64,000 bases of DNA from NCBI GenBank assembly GCA_951799405.1, contig OX637332.1, positions 4,097,001 through 4,161,000 on the forward strand. The letters are read 5' to 3'. This document shows positions 44,821 through 55,346 of the stretch, in pieces (the first letter of the stretch is position 1; each line of letters opens with the position of its first letter). The DNA comes from Agapetus fuscipes (lineage: Eukaryota; Arthropoda; Insecta; Trichoptera; Glossosomatidae). Position numbers and translations under genes: made by a program. The notes beneath the pieces were generated by a model, which worked only from the letters and a program-made list of their open reading frames with translations, was not told the DNA's origin and did no database searches.

Positions 44821-45054
44821 TATCTAATCTAATCTGCAAAGATATATTACATTTGGGATTCATTTTAAATTTATGCCCACAAGCAGACACATATAAGGTT
44901 GCGCTTATACATGCCGCATATAATGGTTAATATTCAAACCCAAAACTCAAATAAGCATAAGCTCTGCAACCGCTGAAGCAGGGGTGTCATTGGCAAAGTG
45001 AACCAAGTTTTTACAGCTAGATGGTAAACCTCATACCGACCTATTAGCCAAGTA
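44821..45054 (-). repeat. Family E copy
   Basis: Minus strand; lacks the CTTTGCAACTCTTGCCG stretch partly. Confidence 0.75.
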
Positions 45055-45762
45055 ACTGTTTATGTTTGTTTTTTTTTTGCGGTGCAAATATTTTGCATTA
45101 TTTACTTTCAAGCCTTCTGTTTTCCTTCGAAAAAAGGAAAGCTACAATTTGGAGTATTTTGTTAATAACCTTGATGAATTATTACACTTTTAACAATTTT
45201 TATTTGACTCTACGCATAAAACATACTAATTTTCATTTGAACAAAGATTGAACATAGTGGGGAGGAACTATCAATAAATTGAAAATATTCATGTAATGGC
45301 TGACGTTTAAACGTGGTTTCTATGGAAACGGCCAATAATAGTTTGTTATCGGTCGCTTAGAAGGATAGCCTCATACAAGATTGATACTCGAAATTCATAA
45401 ATAGTTCCATTTCTGACAATGCGCATGCGCACATTTTCATTTCAACACCGTTATCAGTTGCGTAATGTAACATTACGCAACGGGTGTGGAAATGTATAGC
45501 CTTGTGATTGCGTTAGCCGTTTTGTAATTAGTAAATTACCAAATGGGAGTAGAAAAAGAAATATTCGATTCGTTTTCTTCATTTGAGTAAATGCAACATT
45601 TTTTTTATAACTTGATTTCTTTCCTTGTAAGTGCCCTTTAACTAACAAATTTTTGTGAAACAAACCATCCATACTGTAAAAAATGGTTTACTTGTGAGAG
45701 AAAAAGTTAACCTCCAAAGGTGGTGAAATTCACAGTGCTTTCATTCATGTCTATAATAATGT
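45055..45762. other. No gene recognised; contains a perfect 12-bp palindrome
   Basis: GTTGCGTAATGT and its complement lie around one base at 45457-45481. No transposon ends or coding frame identified. Confidence 0.4.
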
Positions 45763-46095
45763 ATAATCTAAGCTGCAAAGATATGTTAACATTTAAGGCT
45801 CATATTAAATGCATGCCCACAGACAGGCACATGTAGGTTCGCGCCTACACATTCTGCATGTATGCATACAAATAAAAAAAACTCACATGAATATAAATCT
45901 TGCAACTCCTTTCCCTGAAACCGGGGTGGCATTGGCAAAAGTGAACCAATTTTTACAGCACGGGAGGTCAACCTCATATCAACCTATCAGTCAGATTTGC
46001 TTTTATGAGTGCACATCCAGCACATGTAAGCTTGTTTGTTCATGTGCATTAAGAATGAACTTAAAATGTCGTCCTTGCAACATTTTTATTGATTA
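45763..46095. repeat. Two family E pieces, opposite orientation
   Basis: 45763-45993 is a minus-strand copy. From about 46003 to 46095 a plus-strand 3' piece follows (GTGCACATCCAGCACATGTA). Confidence 0.7.
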
Positions 46096-46239
46096 GAAAT
46101 ATTGAAAATTGGAGCAAACATGCAAAAATTAATTTCAAACATAGTATCGAATATATTATACGCAAAACCTGTATAACTTTTCCTTCATAAAATTGTAAAT
46201 TATTGCATGCAGACTTTGTTATAAAATACGTACTCAATT

Positions 46240-46468
46240 CAGTGGCAAAGGGTGCCATACAAGCCGGTTCGCATCGGCTTCCCTTTTAAAATGATGTAAC
46301 AAAGTAGTTAAAAAATATAGGCAGAAAGTAAAAAAATACATTTAAAACCAAAGAAACAATACGTATTTTTCCCCCATTGAAACCATACAGTCTACTTTAT
46401 TATCATTTTTGCCTCGTTTTAAACGGGAAACAGATGGGAATCGGCTTGTATGGCACCTTTTGCCACTG
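46240..46468. mobile_element. hAT-like MITE with CAGTGGCAAA termini
   Basis: Left CAGTGGCAAAGGGTGCCATA and right TATGGCACCTTTTGCCACTG inverted termini extend about 40 bp. GTACTCA occurs at 46230-46236 and 46469-46475, three bases away from the left terminus, so the duplication is slightly imperfect. Confidence 0.7.
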
Positions 46469-46635
46469 GTACTCATATCTGGGGTGCAATTTCGACAGTA
46501 GTCCTAGCGGGTGTATTTACTTTCAATGGATGTATCCCTCTTCCTCAGTTGCTTACTTTCAATGTATCCATGTCTCTCTCTCGTGAAAATCGCTTAGTGA
46601 CAGCAAAGAGTTGGGATCTCTTTAACTGTCACTAA

Positions 46636-47063
46636 GGCCCGGTATTTTGAAGTATCGTAAAGTTAACTAAAATGCAATTTTAGTTAAATTACCATAATAT
46701 TATATTTCACTCACTAGAATTTCGCCAGTAAATATTTATGTAGTTACTTTAACTTACGATTTTCAAGATGGCGTCGTCTTCACTGACAGCAGCTGTTCTT
46801 TTTTAATGTAAGGATACATCAAAGTTGTTGCAAACTGAACATTTTTTTGTTGTTTTCCAGCTTTATAAAGGTTAGGCATTTGATTTTTATAAACAGTTGT
46901 TTGTTTCAAAGCTATTAAATGGCATTGTAATTATTTCCAAGATTTGGGGCAAGGCTTGTCGCTTCGGTAATTCTTGGTTTTAGTTAAATCGAGCTTGAGT
47001 ATTTTGAATAATAGTTCAAGTAATAGTTAACTAAAATATTACTAAACTTGAATATACCGGGCC
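46636..47063. mobile_element. Harbinger-like MITE, 428 bp
   Basis: GGCCCGGTATTTTGAAGTAT and a right-end inverse (TTGAATATACCGGGCC) are flanked by TAA at 46633-46635 and 47064-47066. A 3-bp TAA duplication with GGCCCGG ends fits PIF/Harbinger. No transposase frame is inside. Confidence 0.75.
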
Positions 47064-47066
47064 TAA

Positions 47067-47708
47067 GTAATTGTCGCGATAAAGAAGAATGGATGCATTG
47101 AAAGTAAGCAAGTGCGAGGTAGACACACAACAAAACGATACACTATCACGAATGGTTTATTAAAGTTTGTTGAAACGGAATATAATGCATCGGTAGATTG
47201 CTTTGACAGCGTGTGTAAAAATAAAAATGTTCTTAAATAATTATGTATTAGTTAAATACTGCCGCTAAGAATGCTACCAAAATGCGGTCCTAGATTGTGA
47301 TTATTTTAGCTGTCACTAAGCAATTTTTGCCAAGAATAGGGATGGATGGATCGAAAATAAGCAAGTGCGAGAGAGAAAAATAACAAAAGAAAAAACTACA
47401 CAAATTCTCGACTAATAAAATGTACATGTATTTGTAAAAAATACACTCTCTAATGCTTACACACTGACTCTAGGGGTGCTAATAAAATTGCAGCCCTGGA
47501 TTTAGCGCTTACGTTGTATGGGATGGATGGTAAAATGTTTTACAAAGTCGGGGTGTCTTTTACACAGGGAATTGCAAATTACCTTCCCACTGCAATAATA
47601 ATAATAATATTATCCAGGACAATGCATCTTCGATATAAGGAACTTTATGTTACGCAAGACAAGGTTAGTTACCCAACATATATAATATAATATATAATAT
47701 AATCTATA
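47067..47708. other. No gene recognised
   Basis: Includes CTGTCACTAAG-type words near both 46628 and 47311; otherwise undistinguished. Confidence 0.35.
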
Positions 47709-47946
47709 TAATCTAAGTTGCAAGGATATATTCATTCAAAGCTCTCAGATGTATGCCCACAAACAAACACGTGTAGTTCGCGCTTACAAATGCTGATTGT
47801 GTACTTACAAATAAAATCCAAACCTCAAATGAACATAAGCCCTGCAACTCTTGCCGACATTCCCTGAAACAGGGGTGACATTGGCAAAGTGAACCATTTT
47901 TTACAGTATGGGTGGTCAGCCTCATACCAACCTATAAGTCAAGGAA
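47709..47946 (-). repeat. Family E copy, TTATAGA-type subfamily
   Basis: Well-preserved minus-strand copy, preceded by an ATATAATATAATATA run. Confidence 0.88.
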
Positions 47947-48037
47947 TACGAGTCAATACATAACATCAATGGTTTTTTTCATTTTTCGCTTTTGTCATGG
48001 TTAATTATATATGGTACAATGTGTTTTATTATTTTTG

Positions 48038-48450
48038 TTCCTTGACTTCTAAGTTAGTATAAGGCTGATCAATTAAACTGAAAAAAATTATTCACTTTGA
48101 CAATGTCCCCCTCGTTTCAGAGAAGGTCAGCAAAAGTTGCAGGCCATCATATGTAATGATAAATGAAAATACAGGATTTTTTCCGTTTTTGAAAACAGCC
48201 TCATAGAAACTTTTTTTTTCAAGCGCTTCCTTTTGCCAACCTGCATTTGCGGCGGATTCAATGTATTCCGTTCCTTTCTTATTATTTTTTATTATATTTT
48301 TCATGCTACGGTTTGTTTCACTTTGCCAATGTCACCCCTGTTTCAGGGAAGGACGGCAAGAGTTGCAGGGTGTATGTCCATTTGAGATTGGGTTTTTATG
48401 TCGTAAGTGCACATGCGGCATGTGTAAGCGCGAACTTTATTAGATTATAG
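48038..48450 (+). repeat. Family E copy split into two parts
   Basis: 48038-48146 is a diverged 5' part ending GCAAAAGTTGCAGGCC. 48309-48450 is a better-kept copy from TTCACTTTGCCAATG to AGCGCGAACTTT. The differing divergence suggests two separate insertions rather than one split copy. Confidence 0.65.
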
Positions 48451-48910
48451 ATCATAGTTAATCCAATTTGAGATGCTTTTTTTATACCTTACAAGCAATA
48501 TACAAAAAAACGTAGAGTTCAATTGAAGGAAAAATATAAAATACTTATTTTGTCCATAACACAAAGATCAAATGATACGTATTGTTCGTTTTATAAAATT
48601 TCTTTACAAGGAAGTCCCTTACAATTCAAGTAGGAAGTAGTCAAGTTACACTCGCGAAGTTTAAGTACTGAAAATGCCCCTCTAGTCTGAATTCGCGATA
48701 CAATACGACTCAACTTTGTTTGAAATTTGATAGAAAACATGAAGCAATTTATGATTCATCAATAGTTGATCACAAGGAAAGTCTATGCGACTTACATTGT
48801 TGCTCGCGGGCTTACAAAGGAAAGGTTACGTTATTTTTGCGTCAATAATTCTTCAATAAATTGTTATTTCATTATATTGATATTTAAAAAAATGTTATTT
48901 GTCCTACATG

Positions 48911-49171
48911 TTCCTTGACTTATGGTTGGTATGCGGCTGACCACCCATGCTGTAAAAATGATTCACTTTGCCAATGTCACCTCTGTCTCAGGGAAGGACG
49001 GCAAGAGTTGCAGGGTGTATGTCCATTTGAGATTTGGTTTTTATGTTGTAGGTTCACATGAGGCATGTGCAAGCGCGAACTTGAACGTGTCTGGTTGTGA
49101 GAATGCATGTAATGTGAATCTCCAATGAAACATATCTTTGCAACTTAGATTAGATTAGATATGCTTATTTG
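48911..49171 (+). repeat. Family E copy, GTATGCGG/GTGTATG subfamily
   Basis: Full length with TTAGA units at the tail. Confidence 0.88.
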
Positions 49172-49286
49172 TTGTGCAAAATTACTTGAATGACAATTTT
49201 TATTTATTTATTTACAAATATAAAAAAAAACATATTCAACAAAAACGGATAAATGTAATTTTCAACTTGAATCATCCTTTTTTATT

Positions 49287-49516
49287 TCCTCGTTGGTATG
49301 AGTCTGACTCCACATGCTGTAAAAATTGGTTCACTTGTCGATGCCAACCGGGTTTCAGAGAAAGTGCGGCAGGAGTGGATGTGAGTTTTGGTTAATTTTG
49401 TTTGAACACATGCATCACGTGTTAGCGCGAACCTACATGTGCCTGCTTGTGGCATGCATACAATATGAGCCTTAAATGTCAATATATTTTTGCAAGTTAG
49501 ATTTTAGATTTTAGAC
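49287..49516 (+). repeat. Family E copy, diverged
   Basis: Its tail (ATTTTAGATTTTAGAC) was the landing site of the hAT-like element at 49517. Confidence 0.75.
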
Positions 49517-49946
49517 CAGTGGTTCCCAAACTATGGTACGCGTACCACCAGTGGTACGCGACGCTTCTTAAGGTGGTACGCAAGCAGCCATGGCCATAGG
49601 AAATACATAGTAAATAATAAGATAAAACGTTGTTCAATTTTGCGCTTCAAGTTAAGTACAACTGAGCCAAATATTTCCTCTTTTGTTTCAAACATGCAGC
49701 ACCATTTTTCAGACTAAGACAGGCCTGTCTCACCACGATTACAAAAATATTAATGTTGGACACCCCTGCACTAAGAGTATTGTATTTTTTTTCTATAATA
49801 AATAAATAAGCATAATGTTTTCATTAACAGTTGCAGTTTTTATTACTTTATCATTTGAAGATTTTTTAACTGTTGCACTTCAGTGGTACGACACTGATTT
49901 ATAATTTCATTAGTGGTACGCAAAATTAAAAGTTTGGGAACCACTG
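49517..49946. mobile_element. Non-autonomous hAT element with perfect 8-bp duplication
   Basis: Termini CAGTGGTTCCCAAACT and its exact complement AGTTTGGGAACCACTG; TTTTAGAC at 49509-49516 and 49947-49954. Subterminal TGGTACGC repeats occur near both ends, typical of hAT transposase binding sites. 430 bp, no transposase. Confidence 0.92.
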
Positions 49947-50089
49947 TTTTAGACTATAAAGCGATTTTCCATAAGTATTATAGAAATATATAAATATATG
50001 AATTAATAATTTCCATATTCCTCTTTTCAATGCAAAGTGCAACATGGACATCTTTTTTATTACAAAAAGGTTTAGTTACAAAAAGCTAC

Positions 50090-50228
50090 GCAACTAAGCT
50101 ACACGTATAGTGTAATTTCCTGCCGCATTATCCCCGAAGGGTTTCGTATGTGACTAAAGGAACCTATTTATTTTTACAAATAAGGGGGCCGGCCTTACGC
50201 CAACCACTTCAGTTTAAGTGGGGGTGAG
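50090..50228 (-). repeat. Family A SINE, 3' half
   Basis: From CGCAACTAAGCTACACG to CACTTCAGTTTAAGTGGGGG; head absent. Confidence 0.75.
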
Positions 50229-50576
50229 GCTGTTCTTGAAATTTGAAAATAATGTGTGCAGATTAGGGAAAAATTATAAACAGAATATTGATACTTTCTT
50301 TCTAAAAATTAAATAAAAAATGTTTCAAGATTTCAGAACAAAATGTTAAATTAAGAACAGCAATGAGGAATTTAACAATAACAAATGTAAATTAAAGAAT
50401 GGTTTTTTTTCTCAAAATGTTGGTGGACACAACGAACATTCATATGGTTAGTGCTATCACTTATTAACTGCATATAAAAATAAGAGTATGTATTCACTTC
50501 CTTCAGATCGATCTCAACAAGCATCATTTAGTTCCAACACTCAGAAAATAACACTTTTAAATTGTATTTTTTTTTT
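50229..50576. other. AT-rich DNA, no gene recognised
   Basis: No supported feature. Confidence 0.4.
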
Positions 50577-50625
50577 CTTTTTTAAATAGATTTATTAAGA
50601 GGAATGCAATTCACCATCCTATACT
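50577..50625 (-). repeat. Family C 3' fragment
   Basis: AAATAGATTTATTAAGAGGA followed by ATGCAATTCACCATCC. Confidence 0.5.
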
Positions 50626-50736
50626 TGTATGAAAAAGGTTATGACTCTGGATGAAATGAAAGAAGTATGCAAGGACAGGAAGAAGTGGCGGCTAATCTGC
50701 AATGTTGATTTCTAATGTTGGTGTATTCATTTGCTA
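50626..50736 (+). pseudogene. LINE ORF terminus (RTE-like)
   Basis: The frame from 50641 reads MTLDEMKEVCKDRKKWRLIC, the kind of short motif that ends many RTE-like polyproteins and that follows MDMNELKEV in the copies at 34960 and 42098. Only about 25 codons remain. Confidence 0.6.
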
Positions 50737-51090
50737 CATTTTTTTGCATAGGAAATTTTTGACTTTTTTTGTATAGATTTCTTTGTAAGGTTTTGCTCTT
50801 TTTTATATTTAAATGTAATTTATTATTCATATTCCTTGACTTATAGGTTGGTATGAGGCTGACCACCCATACTGTAAAAAATGGTTCACTTTGCCAATGT
50901 CACCCCTGTTTCAGGGAAGGTCGGCAAAAGTTGTGGGGCTTATGTTCATTTGAGGTTTGGATTTTATTTGTAAGTACACATTCAGCATTTGTAAGCGCGA
51001 ACTACACTTGTTGGTTTGTGGGCATACATCTGAGAGCTTTAAATGAATATATCCTTGCAACTTAGATTATAGATTATAGATTATAGATTC
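50737..51090 (+). repeat. Family E copy plus 5' flank, duplicate of 4201
   Basis: Family E starts at 50831. Upstream 95 bp and family E both match 4201-4545 with very few differences (for example TTTTGTTC versus TTTTGCTC). Confidence 0.87.
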
Positions 51091-51500
51091 TGCTTGGCCA
51101 GAAACAGGTATTAATATCATCAATTAATAATTCATTACTGTTTATTTTCAAGAATCATTAATTCAAAATTACCTAATAACATATGTTGAACCAGGGTCAA
51201 AGTTGTGGTCAAATGACCCACCCAGGCGGGGATCGAACCAATGATGATGATGGATGATTTCTTTCCTGTGGCGCCATTTAATGGTCCAGGACCATCTCAA
51301 GAGCGCCATGGCTTCTGGAGAAAAGTAGTGTCTTGAGTTCCTTTCTGAAGGTGGTGGTAGGCTGGTTCGCGCGAACACCGATGGACAAATTGTTCCAGGC
51401 CACCGGCCCAGCCACCGCAAAGCTGTTAATGTTATTCTATTCCAAATACGCTAGAAAGATCGGCCACTTGGCCCCCTCGGCCATAACACTGACCATTCAA
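51088..51500 (-). repeat. Family C element split by a LINE piece
   Basis: 3' end CTTGGCCAGAAACAGGTATT at 51093, body to GGCGGGGATCGAACCAA (51224-51240). It resumes at about 51426 with ATTCCAAATACGCTAGAAAG, the same order as the copy at 8507. Confidence 0.72.
51241..51425 (-). mobile_element. CR1-like LINE 3' terminus (second lineage)
   Basis: The minus strand reads AVAGPVAWNNLSIGVRANQP then TTTFRKELKTLLFSRSHG, homologous to the end of the LINE at 13276 (RVAGPVEWNILPPGVKN...FREALKTHLF) but clearly different in sequence. The 3' end is a run of ATC/ATG triplets at 51241-51255. It is inserted in family C, 5'-truncated. Confidence 0.72.
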
Positions 51501-51584
51501 AAACTGTTTTGTTTAATTTAAAAACGTTTATACTAACTGGAAAACTAAACAATTTAAGTTAGTTGGTTTTCTCAATTATTCGTC

Positions 51585-51836
51585 CCCCTAGTGTTTGTTT
51601 GGTTTATCTACCATTTGATGCAATAATGAACTTTCAATGAAATTGACTTAAAAAAACACATTCTACACAATCTGAGCCAAGAAAGACATGTAAAACACAA
51701 TAATGCGAGAGTTGTTTTAAATATTTTTAAAATTAATTTCCAATTTTCATCATACACATTGGTTCAGTACACATACAAACATTCCTCATGTGAAATTATC
51801 TCTGATGGACATAAAATAAACAAGCACTAAAGGGAC
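51585..51836. mobile_element. Family D MITE, best-preserved copy
   Basis: Left TCCCCCTAGTGTTTGTTTGG and right AAATAAACAAGCACTAAAGG form the inverted ends; both sides end CGTCCC/GGGACG. Confidence 0.75.
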
Positions 51837-52148
51837 GCATTGTCAAGACTGCCTGAAGAGCATAGCAGGCAACTGGACGTAGCACAGGTAGGCAGTACAA
51901 TTTAAAAATAATGTATAACTTAATGTCTTTTTAGTAGACTCATTCTCGATTTCACCATCACTTCTAAAATTTCACGGTTTATTTAAAAATTTAAATAAAA
52001 TCTTTTTTTGGACACAAACCATCCTACATACATCGTTTTTTTTTCAGATTAATGGTGTCACAAGGCAAAAATATGTTGCTATGAATTTAATATATCATTG
52101 AATAATTTCTATACATGCAATGTGTTATTAAACTGCCATAACGCACAG

Positions 52149-52277
52149 AGAGCACAAGTCCCTGTTTCGAGACGCAGCACCCAAGGTCCAAATTACAATC
52201 ACAGATCTTCGATAGAAGTGGCACCAAAAGACGAAGAAGAACTTAAAGAGGTTTTAACAACAAAATTAGAGGCAGGA
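52149..52277 (+). CDS. Candidate internal exon, unidentified gene
   Basis: A 43-codon open stretch lies between a CAG acceptor (52146-52148) and a GTATGT donor (52278 onward), phase 0 at both ends. It reads RAQVPVSRRSTQG, then HRSSIEVAPKDEEELKEVLT and ends TKLEAG: hydrophilic and acidic, unlike the repeat translations nearby. I do not recognise a family. The upstream pyrimidine tract is weak. It lies on the strand opposite to the Shroom-like gene, beyond its stop codon. It could equally be chance. Confidence 0.28.
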
Positions 52278-52392
52278 GTATGTGACACCAACCAAATAGG
52301 TTCCACTCACCACATACGAAACCATTTGGGGATAACGCAGCAAGAATTTAGACTATGGGCCTGTTGCACAAACCTCCAATCAATATTTGATT

Positions 52393-52532
52393 GACTTCAA
52401 CTGAAGTGGTTGGCGTAAGGCCGGTCCCCTTACCTGTAAAAATAAATAGGTTAAACTCGCCACATGCGACCCCTTCGGGGATAATGCGGCAAAAAGTTAC
52501 ACTATATGTGTAGCTTAGTTGCGTTTGCGTTT
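52393..52532 (+). repeat. Family A SINE, 3' half, nested
   Basis: From CTTCAACTGAAGTGGTTGG to GCTTAGTTGCGTTTGCGTTT, showing the TTGCGT repeat tail. Confidence 0.82.
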
Positions 52533-52550
52533 ACATCATATTATTCCGTA

Positions 52551-52797
52551 TTCCTTGACTTATAGGTTGGTATGAGGCTGATCACCCATACTGTAAAAAA
52601 TGGTTCACTTTGCCAATGTCACCCCTGTGTCAGGGAAGGTCGGCAAAAGTTGTAGGGCTTATGTTCATTTGAGGTTCGGATTTCATTTGTAAGTACACAG
52701 TATTTGTAATCGCGAACTACACGTGTTTGTTTGTGGGCATGCATTTGAGAGCCTTAAATGTAAATATATTTCTACAACTTAGATTATAGATTATAGA
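52551..52797 (+). repeat. Family E copy, nested in the TIR element
   Basis: Full length, TTATAGA tail; lies 19 bp after the nested family A piece. Confidence 0.87.
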
Positions 52798-53058
52798 TCA
52801 AATTTGATTGCTTAATTCTGGTAAAGACCTCGGTTAAATATTTCTCGGAAGTGGGTAATCATATGATGAAATTTGAATAGGAAAGATGGCGTGCATCAGC
52901 TGACTTACATTTACTCACTTAATTTTGATTTTTGTGTGATAGGAGTTTGGTGCAACAGGCCCTATATTATGTGTAGCTTAGTTGCGTAGCACTTTGAATG
53001 AATTGAAATTTCAGAGTTTATACTCGTAGTTCAATCGGGAATGGTAGTTTTGCATTTT

Positions 53059-53295
53059 CTAAACAATCAAGTCTAAGATTTTCTCGCACAGATCCAGCCT
53101 CTCCTGGACGTCTCTGGTGTATATGGCCAGCCTGACTTTGGTGCTGATGAAGCCGCGGTACTTCTTTGTCCCTTCGTCGCCCAGTTGTTGGGCCAGAGAA
53201 AGGGACAGGGTCCTCCCCCTGAGGTCGATTCCAGTCTTGAGCTGCTTCGCTTCCGCAAGTTTACCCTCGAGTTTGGTCCTCTTCGAGATAAATGA
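53059..53295 (-). CDS. Shroom-like gene, last coding exon (ASD2/SD2 C-terminal half)
   Basis: Shroom proteins bind Rho kinase through a C-terminal coiled-coil domain (ASD2, also SD2) and drive apical actomyosin contraction in epithelia. This exon starts after an acceptor TTTTATTTTCAG (rc of 53296 upward) and codes 78 residues to a TAG at 53061-53059: SFISKRTKLEGKLAEAKQLK, TGIDLRGRTLSLSLAQQL, then KYRGFISTKVRLAIYTRDVQ and ERLDLCEKILDLIV. The K-R-x-x-L, A-K-x-L-K, D-x-R-x-R, a Y-x-x-F-I and a final L-x-x-x-L pattern follows the vertebrate ASD2 end (AKELKENLDRRER...YEHFVKMK), though sequence identity is low. Phase 0 at the acceptor matches the exon at 57528. It is a weaker match than the PMCA call. 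Confidence 0.62.
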   Translation of the reverse strand, partial: SFISKRTKLEGKLAEAKQLKTGIDLRGRTLSLSLAQQLGDEGTKKYRGFISTKVRLAIYTRDVQERLDLCEKILDLIV

Positions 53296-53387
53296 CTGAA
53301 AATAAAAAAAATAAACAAATTAGTGAATGAAATTTCATTGATTATAGAGGCATTCGATTTGTAAGCTTTTTATTTAAATATAAGTTT

Positions 53388-53577
53388 TTGGTTTGTATGA
53401 GGCTGACACCCATCCTGTAACACTTTTGCTAATGCCACTTTGGTGTCAAGGAAAGGTGGCAGGAGTTGCAAGGCTTATGTTATGCAAATATACGTGTGTC
53501 TGCTTGTGAGCGTGCATTAAAAATATAAGTCCCTAATGTATGTATCTTTGTAACTCAAATTATAAATTCTAGATATA
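53388..53577 (+). repeat. Family E copy, shortened
   Basis: Truncated 5' end and a deletion of the ACATGCGGCATG region. Confidence 0.65.
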
Positions 53578-53654
53578 TACATTTGCCTCCATCCAGTGTT
53601 TTTCTTTTATTTAGTTTGTACATAAATAAACTTATTTTTTAAATCAACTGTTGT

Positions 53655-53755
53655 AAAAAAATTACACAGTTTTTGTTCACTTTTATATTTGAAAAAAATA
53701 TGTATTGCTGAAATATTTTCGCCTTAAAAGGCAGCTTCAAATTGATTTTATACAA
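53655..53755 (-). ncRNA. Hammerhead-like element (H11), degraded
   Basis: Minus strand: TTGAAGCTGCC, helix II GCCTT/AAGGC and GAAAATATTT; the arm GTGAACAAAAACTGTG is kept. Both the CTGA motif and the AACGTT palindrome are mutated. A sister of H4. Confidence 0.45.
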
Positions 53756-53875
53756 ACTAAATACAATGAAATTTCACTGTGTGAACCACCAGATCTTAAC
53801 AAATATAATTTTTATTTTATTTTGGTTTATTCGCCTCATCTGGATTCAAATATTGTACTTATTGTGAGATGCATG

Positions 53876-54136
53876 TTCCTTGACTTATAGGTTGGTATGC
53901 GGCTGACCACCCATGCTGTAAAAATGGTTCACTTTGCCAATGTCACCCCTGTCTCAGGGAAGGACGGCAAGAGTTGCAGGGTGTATGTCTATTTGAGATT
54001 TGGTTTTTATGTTGTAGGTTCACATGAGGCATGTGCAAGCGCGAACTTGTACGTGTCTGGTTGTGAGAATGCATGTAATGTGAATCTCCAATGTAACATA
54101 TCTTTGCAACTTAGATTAGATTAGATTAGATTAGAC
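53876..54136 (+). repeat. Family E copy, GTATGCGG/GTGTATG subfamily
   Basis: Nearly identical to 48911, with a longer TTAGA tail. Confidence 0.88.
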
Positions 54137-54185
54137 ATCATTCAACCAAATGACCCAAATCCTTTACTAATTTTTATGTATTTAC

Positions 54186-55068
54186 TAGGGATGGGCAGAA
54201 GTTCGTTTCACATTCGGTTAAACCGAATTTCGGCAGCTTGTGCCGAACATTCGGTTTAAGAAAAAGTAAAACAAATACCTTCTTGCACCATTTCGACTGT
54301 TATAATCGGATATCATAGTATATTTTATAAACGTAAAATAAAAATTAGGTCTTTATTTACACAGTTATGGTCATTTCTTTTAGTAGGAACAAGTGAATAA
54401 GTTGATAAAAATTAAAAAACACCTCTGCGGCACTACAACAAGTGTCATAGACCCCTAGAGTATTTAGAATCTAGGGAGTCTCCCGCACAGGATTTCTTAA
54501 AAAAAAAAAATGTTCTTCTACCCCGTTTAATATATAGATTATCATCAGATTCAAACAAAAATTAAATAAATGTAGTATTTTTCTAACAAATAACAGTAAC
54601 TAGAAAGTATAATGCGTAACTTTTTAACCGAACCGAATTTTAGCCGAACGCAAACGCAAACGCAACTAAGCTACACATATAGTGTAACGTCTTGCCGCGT
54701 CATCCCCGAAGGGGTCGCATGTGGCAAGTTGAACCTATTTATTTTTACAGGTAAGGGGGCCGGCCTTACACCAACCACTTCAGTTGAAGTGGGGGTTTCC
54801 CAGCTCCCGAGGGGGCTGGTACTCATTTCTTGTGAAGGCTGAGTAAACCTTGCCGGTATTTTTATTATGGGGTTTGAAATAAACACCGAAATAGGGAATC
54901 ATTACTGACACCCTCCTCGGTGGGATTCGAACCCGAGCTCACGGGGTAGAATGCAAGCACTCTACCAACTGAGCTATCGACCGGACGAACTTCGGGCGAA
55001 ATTTTTATTTTAACCGAATGCTCGGCCGAAGCTCGTATTCGCTTCAAACCACATTCGGCCCATTCCTA
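54186..55068. mobile_element. hAT-like element with perfect 8-bp duplication and nested SINE
   Basis: Ends TAGGGATGGGC and GGCCCATTCCTA with repeated ATTCGG/CCGAAT words inside each end; GTATTTAC at 54178-54185 and 55069-55076. 883 bp, of which 344 bp is a family A SINE. 54421-54500 matches the type-2 tail of family B. No transposase frame. Confidence 0.82.
54643..54986 (-). repeat. Family A SINE, full length, nested in the hAT-like element
   Basis: The 3' tail is CGCAAACGCAAACGCAACT, three TTGCGT units. Head intact (CAACTGAGCTATCGACCGG). CGAAC occurs at both junctions, a possible short duplication. Confidence 0.88.
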
Positions 55069-55346
55069 GTATTTACATGTTTGGTGACATCTATAGCTAG
55101 TTGCCGCAAAACAAGAAAAAAGTCTCATGAAAATATGCATGTCAGTTGAAATAAAAACACACTAAGCTCAGCTGCGATCGCATCAAAGAGAAATTCAAAT
55201 TGCAAGCTTTTTATGCAAAAAAACTTTTACCAGCTGCTAACAACTCTATAAAAACCGTTCTCTTCAAAGACGTCTCATTTAATTAGTAGGAATATTTACT
55301 GAGGCTCAAACGAGCTCCTTGGTTGCTATCCGTAGTACATAGTACT

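Larger units (their letters stand above)
52357..52962. mobile_element. TIR element (GGGCCTGTTGCAC) containing two SINEs
   Basis: Ends GGGCCTGTTGCACAAACCTC and its inverse (GGAGTTTGGTGCAACAGGCC, then C) are flanked by TAT at 52354-52356 and 52963-52965. 606 bp, of which about 390 bp is later SINE insertions, so the original was a MITE of roughly 200 bp. No transposase. Confidence 0.8.
52300..53000 (+). repeat. Old family A SINE split by a TIR element
   Basis: Its 3' part GGTTCCACTCACCACATACG ... GGATAACGCAGCAAGAA precedes the insertion, and TATTATGTGTAGCTTAGTTG (52965-52984) follows it. Confidence 0.7.

Noticed and set aside
45457..45481. Perfect 12-bp palindrome as an operator or origin
   Set aside because: A single short palindrome with no supporting context; left as a note in the region entry.
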